Below are positions 1 through 8,068 of a stretch of DNA of 64,000 nt, in pieces. The notes beneath the pieces were generated by a model. That model was given only the letters and a program-made list of their open reading frames with translations, was not told where the DNA came from and did no database searches. Within the stretch, counting starts at the first letter, position 1. The number at the start of each line of letters is the position of its first letter. Source of the DNA: an uncultured Clostridia bacterium (GTDB lineage Bacteria; Bacillota; Clostridia; Oscillospirales; Ruminococcaceae); the NCBI GenBank assembly GCA_944386285.1, contig CALXAM010000043.1, positions 58,589 to 122,588 of the forward strand, given 5' to 3'. The position numbers were made by a program, and so were the translations under genes.

Positions 1-17
1 ATCAATGTCACTTTCAT
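1..17 (-). CDS. Start of an unidentified gene (partial, runs off the left edge)
   Basis: Only the first five codons (MKVTL) are present. They are supported by an AGGAGG ribosome binding site at about 28-33, ten bases before the ATG. The site lies just downstream of the terminator of the neighbouring minus-strand gene, so this is probably a separate transcript. No function can be assigned. Confidence 0.5.
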
Positions 18-40
18 ATTGGGTTGTCCTCCTGTTTTCT

Positions 41-84
41 AAAAAACGGCAGCGCGGAGCAAGTACTCCGGCGCCGCTTTTTTA
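41..84 (-). terminator. Intrinsic terminator of the cysteine-rich gene
   Basis: A GC-rich hairpin (arms GCGGCGCCGGAG and CTCCGCGCTGCC, minus-strand sense) is followed by six T residues, immediately after the stop of the gene ending at 102. The plus-strand reading is also T-rich, so it may act in both directions. Confidence 0.8.
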
Positions 85-101
85 TTTTCCTTTTTGTTTC
101 G

Positions 102-899
102 TCAGTCACAATCCGCATCTTCAAGTTTTGGCGGGAAAAACTCATTGACCGGGAATTTGATCTTTTTAAACAGCTCACACGGATCATCAGCCGAGGTCAC
201 ACACTCTTTATCCGGCAGACAGAAATCATACACCGGCACCATCATCTGCACATTGCGTTCCAGCTGCACAATCGAGAATAAACCGATACTGATGCAGACT
301 ACTTTCGCCGGCCGTACTTTGTCAAATTCGTCATCAAAGAGTTTCGACACAACATCCGGGCAGGTAAACATTACTTCCTTCGGACAATCCGAGACGTCAC
401 AAAGCCGGCATGCCAAACAGATGGGATCTACCACTGACAAGTTTGCTGTCGGCAAATTCTCATCACAGCAGCAGTGCTTATCATTGTTGACTGTCAAACG
501 GTTCGATGTGAACTGATTAACGCTTCCCTCACTGCCATAGAGAATCACCTTCTTTTGGAATACGCTGATGCCTTCCGCTTTTACCGGTTTTGTCATCGGT
601 GAAACAATTGCTTCCAAGCGCACCAAAAAATAAAACGTCATGTCAACAGAATAAAAACCTTTGTTAAAAGGAACTGGTTCCACATCCATAAGTACGGTAT
701 ATACCTGCACATTTTTACATTTCACCGCAGTTGCGTTGTCAATGATCGACTGGTTAAGCGGTGTAAAATAGACCCGGAGATCTTCTAAGCAGTCCTTGTC
801 GGAACAGCTGTCATAAATCCGCCCGGCATTGATACAAACGGCTTCTTTAAATCCGTTTGAACAGCCTGACTGCTGTCCTGCAAATTTTTGATCAGCCAT
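102..899 (-). CDS. Cysteine-rich protein of unknown function
   Basis: A 265-residue soluble protein with no signal peptide or membrane segment. About 20 cysteines cluster in the N-terminal 50 residues, in a CCC run near residue 145 and in the stretch after it (CLACRLCDVSDC). The start is the ATG at 899, because AAAGGAGGA sits directly before it; the longer TTG frame would contain this binding site. It has its own promoter and terminator, so it is monocistronic. I do not recognise the family. The cysteine pattern and the nearby sporulation genes would fit a spore-coat or metal-binding protein, but that is inference only. Confidence 0.8.
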   Translation of the reverse strand: MADQKFAGQQSGCSNGFKEAVCINAGRIYDSCSDKDCLEDLRVYFTPLNQSIIDNATAVKCKNVQVYTVLMDVEPVPFNKGFYSVDMTFYFLVRLEAIVSPMTKPVKAEGISVFQKKVILYGSEGSVNQFTSNRLTVNNDKHCCCDENLPTANLSVVDPICLACRLCDVSDCPKEVMFTCPDVVSKLFDDEFDKVRPAKVVCISIGLFSIVQLERNVQMMVPVYDFCLPDKECVTSADDPCELFKKIKFPVNEFFPPKLEDADCD

Positions 900-1027
900 A
901 AAAATCCTCCTTTTCAAATCGAGCGTATGGCACGCGAAAACACATACGGCGTTTCACACGCGCTTACTCTATTGTATGAAAAAAATGAAAAAGAGTTCCT
1001 GTCTTTTTGACCAATCAAACTCTTTAG

Positions 1028-1056
1028 AGTATACCACATTTTCATTTCCTTGAAAA
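1028..1056 (-). promoter_or_regulatory. Putative sigma-A promoter of the cysteine-rich gene
   Basis: Minus-strand reading gives TTTTCA, a 17-base spacer and TATACT. The leader of about 125 bases contains a weak AAGAGTT/AACTCTT inverted repeat followed by T-rich sequence. The -10 is good and the -35 is poor. Confidence 0.45.
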
Positions 1057-1078
1057 GAAGGCAAGATCAACGTGCGTA

Positions 1079-1112
1079 TAAAAAACCGTCCTTATACTGA
1101 AAAGGACGGTTT
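1079..1112 (-). terminator. Terminator after yabR
   Basis: AAACCGTCC and GGACGGTTT arms are separated by about ten bases and followed by a T run on the minus strand. It lies just after the yabR stop and closes the division/sporulation operon. Confidence 0.9.
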
Positions 1113-1117
1113 GATAC

Positions 1118-1615
1118 TTAATCGTAATCGTTATAATTTTTGCGCGGACGGCGTCTGCGTTCCGGTTGTTTCATATCAGAAAATTTTTCATCCGTTGAGG
1201 ACATGAATTTCGCCAGCATATCTTCAAACGACGCAGGTCCTTTCGGCTGCTGAGGCGACGGACGCTGATCGTTAGAAAAGCGCCGATTTCCATTATTTTG
1301 ACGAGAATTGCCTGAACGATTAAAGTTTCCGGACGGTCTGCCGCCATTTGAACGGTGTTCGCGGTTTTGGTTTTGCGGCTGCGGAAGCGCCTGTTTGATG
1401 GAAAGGCTGATTTTTCCGTCATCGCTTATGTTCAGTATTTTAACTGTAACCTTTTGCTGTTCTTTTAAATGCTCGGAAATATCACTGACGTATGTTCTTG
1501 CAACCTCAGAAATGTGAACCATTCCAACTGCACCGTCTTCAAGTTCCACAAACGCACCAAATTTTGTGATTCCTGTGACCTTACCCTCAACAATTGTACC
1601 TACTTCATGCGGCAT
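1118..1615 (-). CDS. yabR: S1-domain RNA-binding protein, YabR/GSP13 type
   Basis: Residues 1-75 form a single S1 (OB-fold) RNA-binding domain, with the typical GTIVEGKVTGITKFGAFVEL opening and HISEVA motif. Residues 80-165 are a disordered tail rich in Gln, Asn, Arg and Pro, ending in a basic patch (RRRRPRKN). S1 proteins of this size bind RNA or ribosomes; in Bacillus YabR follows divIC, as here. The start has an AGGAGG about 14 bases upstream, which is rather far. It is the last gene of the yabP-yabQ-divIC-yabR run. In Bacillus spoIIE comes next, but here it lies 36 kb away. Confidence 0.9.
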   Translation of the reverse strand: MPHEVGTIVEGKVTGITKFGAFVELEDGAVGMVHISEVARTYVSDISEHLKEQQKVTVKILNISDDGKISLSIKQALPQPQNQNREHRSNGGRPSGNFNRSGNSRQNNGNRRFSNDQRPSPQQPKGPASFEDMLAKFMSSTDEKFSDMKQPERRRRPRKNYNDYD

Positions 1616-1639
1616 ATTAACCCAATTATCCTCCTGTGA

Positions 1640-1933
1640 CTATTCTTTCCGGTTCGGATCAACAAACACTTCTTCATCCGGAAATGCCATACCGAGTTTT
1701 TCTCGCGCAATCTTCATAATATATTCGGTATTTTCTCCGGAATTTAAAATATCCGTTATCTCCGATTTGATCAGTTTCTGCTCATCAAGCTGTGCCTGTG
1801 CATCTGCAAGCTGTTGTTTTCGATTCGCAATATCAATCTGAATAGCAGTAACTGATACAGCAACATAAACCGTAAACGCAAGAAACGCAATTCTAAAAAT
1901 CATACTCTTTTTGCTTTTCCTTGCTCTTGCCAC
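1640..1933 (-). CDS. divIC: Septum formation initiator DivIC/FtsB family
   Basis: A 97-residue bitopic membrane protein: a short basic cytoplasmic tail (ARARKSKKS), one membrane segment at about 12-31, an extracytoplasmic coiled coil at about 35-65, and a conserved end with the ARE.LGM motif. DivIC/FtsB proteins join FtsL and FtsQ/DivIB in the divisome and link FtsZ ring assembly to septal peptidoglycan synthesis. The start is GTG at 1933, with an AAGGA site about ten bases upstream; an ATG just before it is out of frame. Gene order with yabQ and yabR supports the call. Confidence 0.93.
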   Translation of the reverse strand: MARARKSKKSMIFRIAFLAFTVYVAVSVTAIQIDIANRKQQLADAQAQLDEQKLIKSEITDILNSGENTEYIMKIAREKLGMAFPDEEVFVDPNRKE

Positions 1934-1972
1934 GCATCACACATCCTTTTTGAACAAATTTGTACTGTTTCA

Positions 1973-2422
1973 TTATACATCATTCTGTTTTCGTTTTGCA
2001 AGTAGATGATTGCTGTTTTTTATGAAAAAAATCAGTTTTTTTATCAAAACCATGCACTTGCGCCCGATAAATCGAAAAAGCCAGACACATGGCCGTAAAA
2101 TCCATTGGATCATCCGTATCATCCAACGCAAAACAGACTCCAAAATTTTTAAAATCAAACGACTGATTGTCAGCTGATAAATAAGAAAGCCTATGGCCTC
2201 TCCCGCCAAAAAAATCCATCGAAAGATTCCATCTGTTTTCGTAACCAGTCCATAAAATGAAGACAAAAACAAAACAAGGGCAAACATGACATCTTCCACA
2301 ACAACCGCTGCTGTCGGATGCCGAATCATTCGCCTGCAAAGCCGAAATCCATCAAACACTGCGCCAAGCAATCCACCTGCCGCACAGTACCACAAAAATA
2401 CGTTTCCAGCACCCATACGCAT
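1973..2422 (-). CDS. yabQ: Spore cortex biosynthesis membrane protein YabQ
   Basis: A 149-residue protein with about three membrane segments (roughly 8-26, 43-65 and 71-92) and a basic C-terminal tail. YabQ is an outer forespore membrane protein needed for cortex formation in Bacillus. The start is the ATG at 2422, which shares one base with the yabP stop (TAATG). This overlap argues for translational coupling and against the upstream TTG. It sits between yabP and divIC as in other spore formers. Confidence 0.92.
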   Translation of the reverse strand: MRMGAGNVFLWYCAAGGLLGAVFDGFRLCRRMIRHPTAAVVVEDVMFALVLFLSSFYGLVTKTDGIFRWIFLAGEAIGFLIYQLTISRLILKILESVLRWMIRMIQWILRPCVWLFRFIGRKCMVLIKKLIFFIKNSNHLLAKRKQNDV

Positions 2423-2706
2423 TATCGGAAAATACGCGCCCAAAACGATGTGCGCTGCTTGTGTTTTTCCTCGTCCCGATAAATGATCGCTTCAACCATT
2501 CCGTCAATCGACAGATTCCCCGTTTCTACATCCAGCACACCAATATGAAGGCGGCTTCCCCGTACATCCATACACCCTTGTACGGTATGGAGCAATACGT
2601 GTGATTCGTCAAAGCTTTCAATATCGTTTACGCCGGAAACCGAAAGTTTCCGACGATTCTCAAGCACCACATGATGCGGCGTTTGTTTTGTTGTTTCTCC
2701 CTGCAC
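2422..2706 (-). CDS. yabP: Sporulation protein YabP
   Basis: A 94-residue protein of the YabP/YqfC family, with the typical HHVVLENRRKLSVSGVNDIE start and a beta-rich core. YabP works with YabQ at the forespore membrane and is needed for heat-resistant spores in Bacillus. Translation starts at GTG 2706, nine or ten bases after AGGAGGG. The stop overlaps the yabQ start. It is the first of the four-gene yabP-yabQ-divIC-yabR run. Confidence 0.93.
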   Translation of the reverse strand: MQGETTKQTPHHVVLENRRKLSVSGVNDIESFDESHVLLHTVQGCMDVRGSRLHIGVLDVETGNLSIDGMVEAIIYRDEEKHKQRTSFWARIFR

Positions 2707-2767
2707 GCAAATCCCTCCTGTAAAACGTCAGATAGCGATATCTAATCGTATGCGTACAGAGGCGCGC

Positions 2768-3013
2768 TTATTCTTCCATTACAACAAAATTCTGCGCGGC
2801 ACTCTCTTTATTCGCATGTTCGTTTAAAGCCGTCACTTTTACCTTTGTACTCCGTGTTCCCAGTACAATTTCGATTACATCCCCGATTTTCACCTGATAG
2901 GACGCTTTTGCCACTACGCCGTTTACTGTAATTTTCCCCGCATCGCAAGCTTCATTTGCGATTGTTCTGCGCTTAATCAAGCGTGTGACTTTCAAATATT
3001 TATCAAGACGCAT
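2768..3013 (-). CDS. rqcP: S4-domain ribosome quality-control factor RqcP
   Basis: An 81-residue protein consisting of one S4 RNA-binding domain (MRLDKYLKVTRLIKRRTIAN). In Bacillus this YabO/HslR homologue binds 50S subunits carrying stalled peptidyl-tRNA and works with RqcH to add alanine tails. Gene order mazG-rqcP-yabP is classical; here hup is inserted between mazG and rqcP. A good AGGAGG precedes the ATG. A hairpin terminator at 3034-3075 separates it from hup, so read-through or a separate promoter must supply its transcription. Confidence 0.92.
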   Translation of the reverse strand: MRLDKYLKVTRLIKRRTIANEACDAGKITVNGVVAKASYQVKIGDVIEIVLGTRSTKVKVTALNEHANKESAAQNFVVMEE

Positions 3014-3033
3014 ATCTGCTTCCTCCTACTTTC

Positions 3034-3075
3034 TAAAAAAAACAAAATAGATCGCCCGAAAAACGGACGATCTAT
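3034..3075 (-). terminator. Terminator between hup and rqcP
   Basis: On the minus strand TAGATCGTCCG and CGGGCGATCTA arms flank a short T loop and lead into a T-rich run (TTTTGTTTTTTTT). It probably makes hup mRNA far more abundant than that of the downstream sporulation genes. Confidence 0.85.
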
Positions 3076-3094
3076 CAGCTTTGTTTGCAAACAA

Positions 3095-3367
3095 TTATTT
3101 CACAAAATCTTTCAGGTGTTTGCCAGCTTTGAATGCCGGAACTTTGCAAGCAGCGATGGTGATCTCTGCGCCGGTAGCCGGGTTCAAACCTTTTCTCTCA
3201 GCACGCTCGCGAACTTCGAACGTACCAAAACCTACGAGCTGTACTTTGCCGTCGTTTTTCATGCCTTCTGCAATTGCGTCAAGCGTTGCGTTTACAGCTT
3301 TCTCTGCATCTTTTTTGGAAAGCTCTGCTTTCTCTGCAACAGCAGCAATCAGTTCGACTTTGGTCAT
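3095..3367 (-). CDS. hup: Histone-like DNA-binding protein HU
   Basis: A 90-residue protein of full family length. It starts [20 protein letters not shown] and carries the HU signature [20 protein letters not shown], the beta-arm that inserts into the DNA minor groove. HU dimers bend and compact DNA without sequence specificity. The start has AGGAGGT seven to eight bases upstream. It lies between mazG and rqcP, a common clostridial arrangement, and ends at a strong terminator. Confidence 0.97.
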   Translation of the reverse strand: MTKVELIAAVAEKAELSKKDAEKAVNATLDAIAEGMKNDGKVQLVGFGTFEVRERAERKGLNPATGAEITIAACKVPAFKAGKHLKDFVK

Positions 3368-3436
3368 GGTTGTACCTCCTATAAATTTAACATGCTAAAA
3401 ATTTATTATTCAGAAGGGAAATCCCTTTGAATGACA

Positions 3437-4228
3437 TTATTCTTGTTTTGCTTTCTTCCAAAGCGCGATCAGTTGTTTAAGAGAAGCATCCTTTAACGAA
3501 ATCTGTTCCTCGTTAGAAAGCATCTCTACTCTTTGAAATCGCTCAATAAACTTGTTGCATGAGCCGGTCAGCATTTCTTCTGCATCCTTACCACAAAGCC
3601 GCGCAACATTAACCGCCGAGAACAAAACGTCACCAAGTTCCTCCTCGATGTTGTTTTCGTCCTGTGCTTGAAGCGCCGACTGAAGCTCTGTCACTTCGCT
3701 TTTTAAATCATCGAAAGCCATCGACACGTCAGGATAATCAAACCCTGCTTTTTTCGCACGATTTTGCACCTTTTGACTGCGCATCAATGCCGGCAGTTGT
3801 TTGGGTACAGCACAAAGCGTTTCAGAAGCTGTTTTCTGTCCTTTTGTTTCCTGCTTAATCCGTGTCCACTGATCCAGCACATCAGAAACATTTGACACAT
3901 TCGCATCACCAAATACATGCGGATGCCGAACAATCAATTTCTTGCAAATTTCATCGACGACATCGTCAAACGAGAACGCACCGGCTTCTTCTTCAATCTG
4001 TGTATGAAACACTACTTGAAGCAAGACATCTCCGAGTTCTTCCCGAAGCATGGCAGGATTTTGTTCATCAATCGCTTCGATCACTTCATAGGTTTCTTCA
4101 ATAAAATCCTTACGGATCGATGCATGCGTCTGTTCTCTGTCCCACGGGCAGCCATTCTCACTGCGCAGCACACGCATGATCTCACGCAAATCCTCTATCC
4201 CATATGTGTCTTTCTGTTTAAACGTCAT
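3437..4228 (-). CDS. mazG: Nucleoside triphosphate pyrophosphohydrolase MazG
   Basis: A 263-residue protein with two tandem MazG domains. The first (about 5-120) carries ENGCPWDREQTH and the metal-binding EETYEVIEAID helix. The second (about 150-250) carries the EEELGDVLF motif. MazG hydrolyses NTPs to NMP and pyrophosphate, clearing abnormal nucleotides and affecting ppGpp-related stress. The start is ATG 4228, preceded by AGGAGC; the longer frame running into the flippase gene has no binding site. The order flippase-mazG-(hup)-rqcP matches the Bacillus yabM-yabN-yabO region. Confidence 0.93.
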   Translation of the reverse strand: MTFKQKDTYGIEDLREIMRVLRSENGCPWDREQTHASIRKDFIEETYEVIEAIDEQNPAMLREELGDVLLQVVFHTQIEEEAGAFSFDDVVDEICKKLIVRHPHVFGDANVSNVSDVLDQWTRIKQETKGQKTASETLCAVPKQLPALMRSQKVQNRAKKAGFDYPDVSMAFDDLKSEVTELQSALQAQDENNIEEELGDVLFSAVNVARLCGKDAEEMLTGSCNKFIERFQRVEMLSNEEQISLKDASLKQLIALWKKAKQE

Positions 4229-4284
4229 TTTTGCTCCTGCTTTCTGCATACCTTTGACTATTCTACAGTATAACCAAAGAGAAT

Positions 4285-5970
4285 TCAAGTATTTTTCGAT
4301 TTTTCTGCCCGTTTTCCTTTAAATAAAATTGCTGACGGTTTGATGACGCGTAAAAAAAGCAACGACAGCCCATAAATCAACGCGCCGATTGCAATGCTAA
4401 CGAATGTAATTATACTATTCTCACCTGTGTTTGTCAAAGCTTTCTCAGTAAAAAAAGCGCCAATCCCGCATAAAAAGCCGCCAAACAACGGTTTTTTTAC
4501 ATTTTTCAAATATGAATACGTTCCATCCGTTTCTTTTGCAACACACCACAATCCATACAGTACCAATAAAAGATTACATGCCAACGTACCAACAGCGGCA
4601 CCCATAATATGAACCTGCGGCAATCGTACCAACCAAAGATTGCAAATCAGTTTTATCACTGCGCTGATCGCAATCACCAGCAAAAGGTTTTGCTGTTTTC
4701 CCGCTGCCTGCATGACCGTCTGCGATGCGACAAAGAATGCCATACATAATGAAGAAACTGCAAGAATCGGCAAAACCGTTGTACAAGCTTCCACCATTCC
4801 CGGCAGTGTCGGATACAAAAGCTTTAATAACGGCTCTGCAAGAAAGCAAAGCCCAAACACAGCCGGCATCGCAACAAGCGCAGTCATAAAAAACAGACTT
4901 CGAACCGATTCGCTCCGCTCTCTTCGGTTCTTTTCCGTATATGCACGTGTAATACACGAGAGCGCACTTTTTGAAAAAACAGCCGTAAATGCGGGAATGA
5001 GATGAAATAATGTCATGCAGCTCATCAATGCGCCGTACAAAAAAGTATGAAGCTGTTCTGATGGTGCAAGATAACGGACAAATTGTGTGATAAGTGTACC
5101 ACCCGGTACCGATTCCGCACGGCAGAGCAATGGCTGAATTGTCAATGTATCAATCATTGCACAAAGCTGCATTAGACCGGCTGCAACAGCCACAGGGGCC
5201 GCTATTTTTAAGAGCATTCCACAAACACTGCGCATTCGAATCGGTGTTTTTCCTATAGGTGTCATGCGCTTTTTTCGATGCATCAATAGATAAATGCAAC
5301 CTCCTGCGGTAGAAAGCGAAACACCTATCATAGCCGCAGCAGAAGCATAGGGAAGAATTCTCTGCTCCATCTCTTCAAAAGTAGAATAAATCGTTCCAAA
5401 CACAGGTTTTCCTGCTAAGAAAGCAGATTTGGCATACCAAATCACCAAAAAAGCACCGCTTAAACCACATCCCACTTTTACCGCAGCTTCAATCACCTGT
5501 GTCACAGCAGTTGGCTTCATATCGGAAAGTCCCTCATAATATCCACGAAACGCTGCCATCACACAGCAAAACAGAATCGCAGGAGATACTGCCATAATGG
5601 AATAGGATGTATCCGGACTTCCCATAAACGAAGCGATCGATTTTGCAAAAACAGCGGACAGACCACATCCTAATATCCCAATGATTAAAAAAAGCGCCAT
5701 AGATGCACGAAAGACCGGTGTCAACCGATATCCTTTTGCATAACAGTCTGCTGTTACACGCGCGGTTGCTGTGCAAAGGCCGCTGACAGCCAACGCATAC
5801 ACTGCGGTATAGATCGTATATGCAGAGGTAAAATAGCCCATTCCGGTTTCATGCAAAATTCCTGCCAGCGGAATCTTGAATACTGCCCCTAGAATTTTTA
5901 CAAGAATCACTGAAATTCCAAGCAGCGCAGAGCCATAAAGGAACGATCCCTTCCATTCACTTTTCCGCAA
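4285..5970 (-). CDS. Polysaccharide flippase, SpoVB/YabM type (MOP superfamily)
   Basis: A membrane protein of about 561 residues with 12-14 predicted segments and the PST/MurJ-like fold (N-terminal FLYGSALLGISVILVKILGAV). Relatives flip lipid-linked glycans; SpoVB acts in spore cortex synthesis. YabM is the Bacillus neighbour of mazG, matching this position. The start is uncertain: GGAGG overlaps the upstream GTG codons at 5979/5976, so the TTG at 5970 (eight bases after GGAGG) is preferred. It follows the ribU terminator and probably begins the mazG operon. Confidence 0.88.
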   Translation of the reverse strand: MRKSEWKGSFLYGSALLGISVILVKILGAVFKIPLAGILHETGMGYFTSAYTIYTAVYALAVSGLCTATARVTADCYAKGYRLTPVFRASMALFLIIGILGCGLSAVFAKSIASFMGSPDTSYSIMAVSPAILFCCVMAAFRGYYEGLSDMKPTAVTQVIEAAVKVGCGLSGAFLVIWYAKSAFLAGKPVFGTIYSTFEEMEQRILPYASAAAMIGVSLSTAGGCIYLLMHRKKRMTPIGKTPIRMRSVCGMLLKIAAPVAVAAGLMQLCAMIDTLTIQPLLCRAESVPGGTLITQFVRYLAPSEQLHTFLYGALMSCMTLFHLIPAFTAVFSKSALSCITRAYTEKNRRERSESVRSLFFMTALVAMPAVFGLCFLAEPLLKLLYPTLPGMVEACTTVLPILAVSSLCMAFFVASQTVMQAAGKQQNLLLVIAISAVIKLICNLWLVRLPQVHIMGAAVGTLACNLLLVLYGLWCVAKETDGTYSYLKNVKKPLFGGFLCGIGAFFTEKALTNTGENSIITFVSIAIGALIYGLSLLFLRVIKPSAILFKGKRAEKSKNT

Positions 5971-5992
5971 CCACACCACCTCCGCACAAATA

Positions 5993-6026
5993 AAAATAAG
6001 ATACTATATACATAGTATCTTATTTT
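5993..6026 (-). terminator. Terminator after the riboflavin transporter gene
   Basis: A perfect 15-base inverted repeat (AAAATAAGATACTAT and its complement, loop of four) ends in a T run. It sits 25 bases after the ribU stop and before the flippase gene. Confidence 0.85.
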
Positions 6027-6050
6027 TCAAATTATCCCTATTTAAAAAAA

Positions 6051-6677
6051 TTATCGATGCAGAATTGGTGAGATTCGTTTATAAAGCAACAACACAATGA
6101 CGGAGCACACAACGCCTTTTAAGAGGTTAAAGGGTGCAGTTGCAAACAGTACAAGTGTTGTCACATCGGTGATCGCAGGGTTTACCGCGGTTCCCATACC
6201 GACAAGCGTATCAAACGGTATATTTGCAAGCGCAGCATATGCCGGAAGCAGAACAAACAGATTCATAAGCGATCCAACAATCGTAATACTCACTGTACCA
6301 ACGCTCATTCCAAGTATTGCCGTTTTCAATGTTTTACGATGCCGATAGATCAATGCGGCCGGTACAATATACGAACAACCAATCACGAAATTGGCAAGCT
6401 CGCCAATGCCCGCTGTAATGGTTCCGTTAATGAGCAGATTTAACAGCACTTTAATCAGTTCAATAAAAATGCCGGGTACTACTCCCATTGCAAACGCGCC
6501 GATCATTACCACAATCTCACTCAGATCCAACTTATAAAAGCTGGGAGCAAACGGAAGTGGAATTTCAAGCAGCATAATAATCACAGAAATCGCACTAAGA
6601 ACCGCAATCTTTGTAATTGTCTTAAGTGCCATTCTTCCTGTCTGTGTTTTTGCCATTGTTCCTTGTTGATGTCCCAT
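6051..6677 (-). CDS. ribU: Riboflavin ECF transporter, substrate-binding S component RibU
   Basis: A 208-residue integral membrane protein with six predicted segments and the ECF S-component pattern (ALKTITKIAVLSAISVIIML, then a conserved YKLDLSEIVVMIGAFAMG). RibU captures riboflavin and works with the shared EcfT and EcfA ATPases, which are not in this window. The start is the ATG at 6677, ten or so bases after AAAGGAGGA. The upstream FMN riboswitch and terminator show it is repressed when FMN is plentiful, which fixes the substrate assignment. Confidence 0.93.
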   Translation of the reverse strand: MGHQQGTMAKTQTGRMALKTITKIAVLSAISVIIMLLEIPLPFAPSFYKLDLSEIVVMIGAFAMGVVPGIFIELIKVLLNLLINGTITAGIGELANFVIGCSYIVPAALIYRHRKTLKTAILGMSVGTVSITIVGSLMNLFVLLPAYAALANIPFDTLVGMGTAVNPAITDVTTLVLFATAPFNLLKGVVCSVIVLLLYKRISPILHR

Positions 6678-6737
6678 TATGAACATCCTCCTTTTCATAA
6701 AATATTAGAGAGATCTGTTCTTTGGGAGAATCGTGCA

Positions 6738-6771
6738 GAAAAAACGCCCACAGAAACACTGCGGGCGTTTA
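6738..6771 (-). terminator. Riboswitch-controlled terminator
   Basis: Minus-strand AAACGCCCGC and TGGGCGTTT arms with an AGTGTTTCTG loop are followed by six T residues. It lies between the FMN aptamer and the ribU ribosome binding site, so it is the expression platform: FMN binding should favour termination. Confidence 0.9.
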
Positions 6772-6790
6772 TCATGCAATTTGTTCTGCA

Positions 6791-6920
6791 TATTTCTTTC
6801 ATCCGGACTGTAACCGTTGGTACTGGGTTCACACCAGTTCTGCGCAAACACGCTCGCGGACTTACGGAATAGATTCCGATCACCACCAGTGGAGACTTTC
6901 ACTCCGCCCTGAAACAGATT
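6791..6920 (-). promoter_or_regulatory. FMN riboswitch (RFN element)
   Basis: The minus-strand reading contains all conserved RFN blocks in order: AGGGCGGAGTGAAAGTCTCC, the ACTGGTGGTGAT loop, AGTCCGCGAGC, AACTGGTGTGAACCCAGT, and finally ACAGTCCGGATGAAAGAA. The aptamer is followed by a terminator and then ribU. It should switch off the riboflavin importer when FMN binds. Confidence 0.97.
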
Positions 6921-6935
6921 TTTCTACAAAGTTAA

Positions 6936-7370
6936 TTAGTGCTCACAGCCACAATCGCAGTCGTCATCATCACAACCGCAGTCACAGCCGCTAAAATCAA
7001 ATTCTAATTTCTCACCGCAATTCGGGCAACTGGTGTTCCCCTCAAGCAGCATATCTTCATCCAAGTAAATTTGATCGCCGCAATTCGGACAAGTTACCTC
7101 ATAGAGATCGCCGTCACAGCAATCATCTTCGTCTTCCTCATCCTCATCACCGTAGAAGTCCTCTTCCAAAGAGCCCAAATCCTCATCGATAATATCGAGA
7201 AGTTCTGCCTGCTCGTCAGAAGCCTCTTCAATTTCAGCGATTTCTGCAGCCATATCATCCAAAACATCTACAATCGCAAGAAGGAGTTTTCCTTCGCTTG
7301 TCGATTTGTCGATATTTAAACCTTCTGCAAGTCCTTTCAAGTAAGAAACGCTTTCGCCCATGCTCATCAT
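6936..7370 (-). CDS. CD1247-type acidic zinc-binding protein
   Basis: A 144-residue cytoplasmic protein. Residues 1-60 form an acidic helical domain (SMGESVSYLKGLAEGLNID) known in clostridia as the CD1247 N-terminal domain. Residues 65-90 are almost all Asp and Glu. The end has two CPNCG zinc-ribbon half sites and a Cys/Asp-rich tail (CDCGCDDDDCDCGC). Function is unknown. The start is ambiguous among three close ATGs; 7370 or 7367 have the best spacing to AAAGG at 7377-7381. It lies upstream of the ribU leader on the same strand. Confidence 0.85.
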   Translation of the reverse strand: MMSMGESVSYLKGLAEGLNIDKSTSEGKLLLAIVDVLDDMAAEIAEIEEASDEQAELLDIIDEDLGSLEEDFYGDEDEEDEDDCCDGDLYEVTCPNCGDQIYLDEDMLLEGNTSCPNCGEKLEFDFSGCDCGCDDDDCDCGCEH

Positions 7371-7412
7371 ATTCATCCTTTCATATCTTGATGATTTCTA
7401 AAAAGAAACGTC

Positions 7413-7970
7413 TTACGCACGCTCCATATATTCGCCGGTTCTGGTATCAATACGGATCATTTCACCCTCATTGATAAACAGCGGTACACGAATCTCTGCA
7501 CCAGTTTCCAGTGTTGCCGGTTTCGTTGCGTTGGTGGCAGTATCACCTTTTACGCCCGGTTCTGTATGAGTTACTTCCAATTCCACAAAGGTCGGCGGCT
7601 CAACACCGAAGACATTGCCTTTATAGGAAAGGATTTTGCACTCCATGTTCTCTTTTACGAATTTAAAGTTATCGCCAAGTTTGTGAGAATCAATCGGCTC
7701 CTGCTCGTAAGTTTCATTATCCATAAAGTAATACAGGTCGCCGTCCTGATACAAATACTGCATCTCACGACGCTCGATATATGCAGTCGGGAATTTATCG
7801 GTCGGGTTAAAGGTTTTATCTGTAACCGCACCGCTGATGACATTACGGATCTTTGTCCGGACAAATGCTGCACCTTTTCCCGGTTTTACATGCTGAAACT
7901 CGATGATCTGATAAACGTCGCCGTCCATATCAAAGGTCATACCGTTTCTGAAATCTCCTGCTGTTACCAT
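7413..7970 (-). CDS. efp: Translation elongation factor P
   Basis: A 185-residue protein of full length with three beta-barrel domains. EF-P enters the ribosomal E site and relieves stalling at polyproline. The loop that contacts the tRNA acceptor stem carries the conserved lysine in [10 protein letters not shown]; no modification enzyme is visible nearby. The C-terminal signature is [25 protein letters not shown] precedes the ATG. The upstream pepP-like gene on the same strand is a frequent clostridial neighbour. Confidence 0.97.
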   Translation of the reverse strand: MVTAGDFRNGMTFDMDGDVYQIIEFQHVKPGKGAAFVRTKIRNVISGAVTDKTFNPTDKFPTAYIERREMQYLYQDGDLYYFMDNETYEQEPIDSHKLGDNFKFVKENMECKILSYKGNVFGVEPPTFVELEVTHTEPGVKGDTATNATKPATLETGAEIRVPLFINEGEMIRIDTRTGEYMERA

Positions 7971-8068
7971 AAATGTACCTCCAAGTTACATGACAAGTCT
8001 TTTGTTCTATTCAATAGTTTACCGTATCCCGTGTAAAATTTCAATAGGAAAATCGAAATTTTGCATTC

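Noticed and set aside
6705..6902. Open frames across the riboflavin leader
   Set aside because: They overlap the FMN riboswitch and its terminator on the same strand and have no ribosome binding site.
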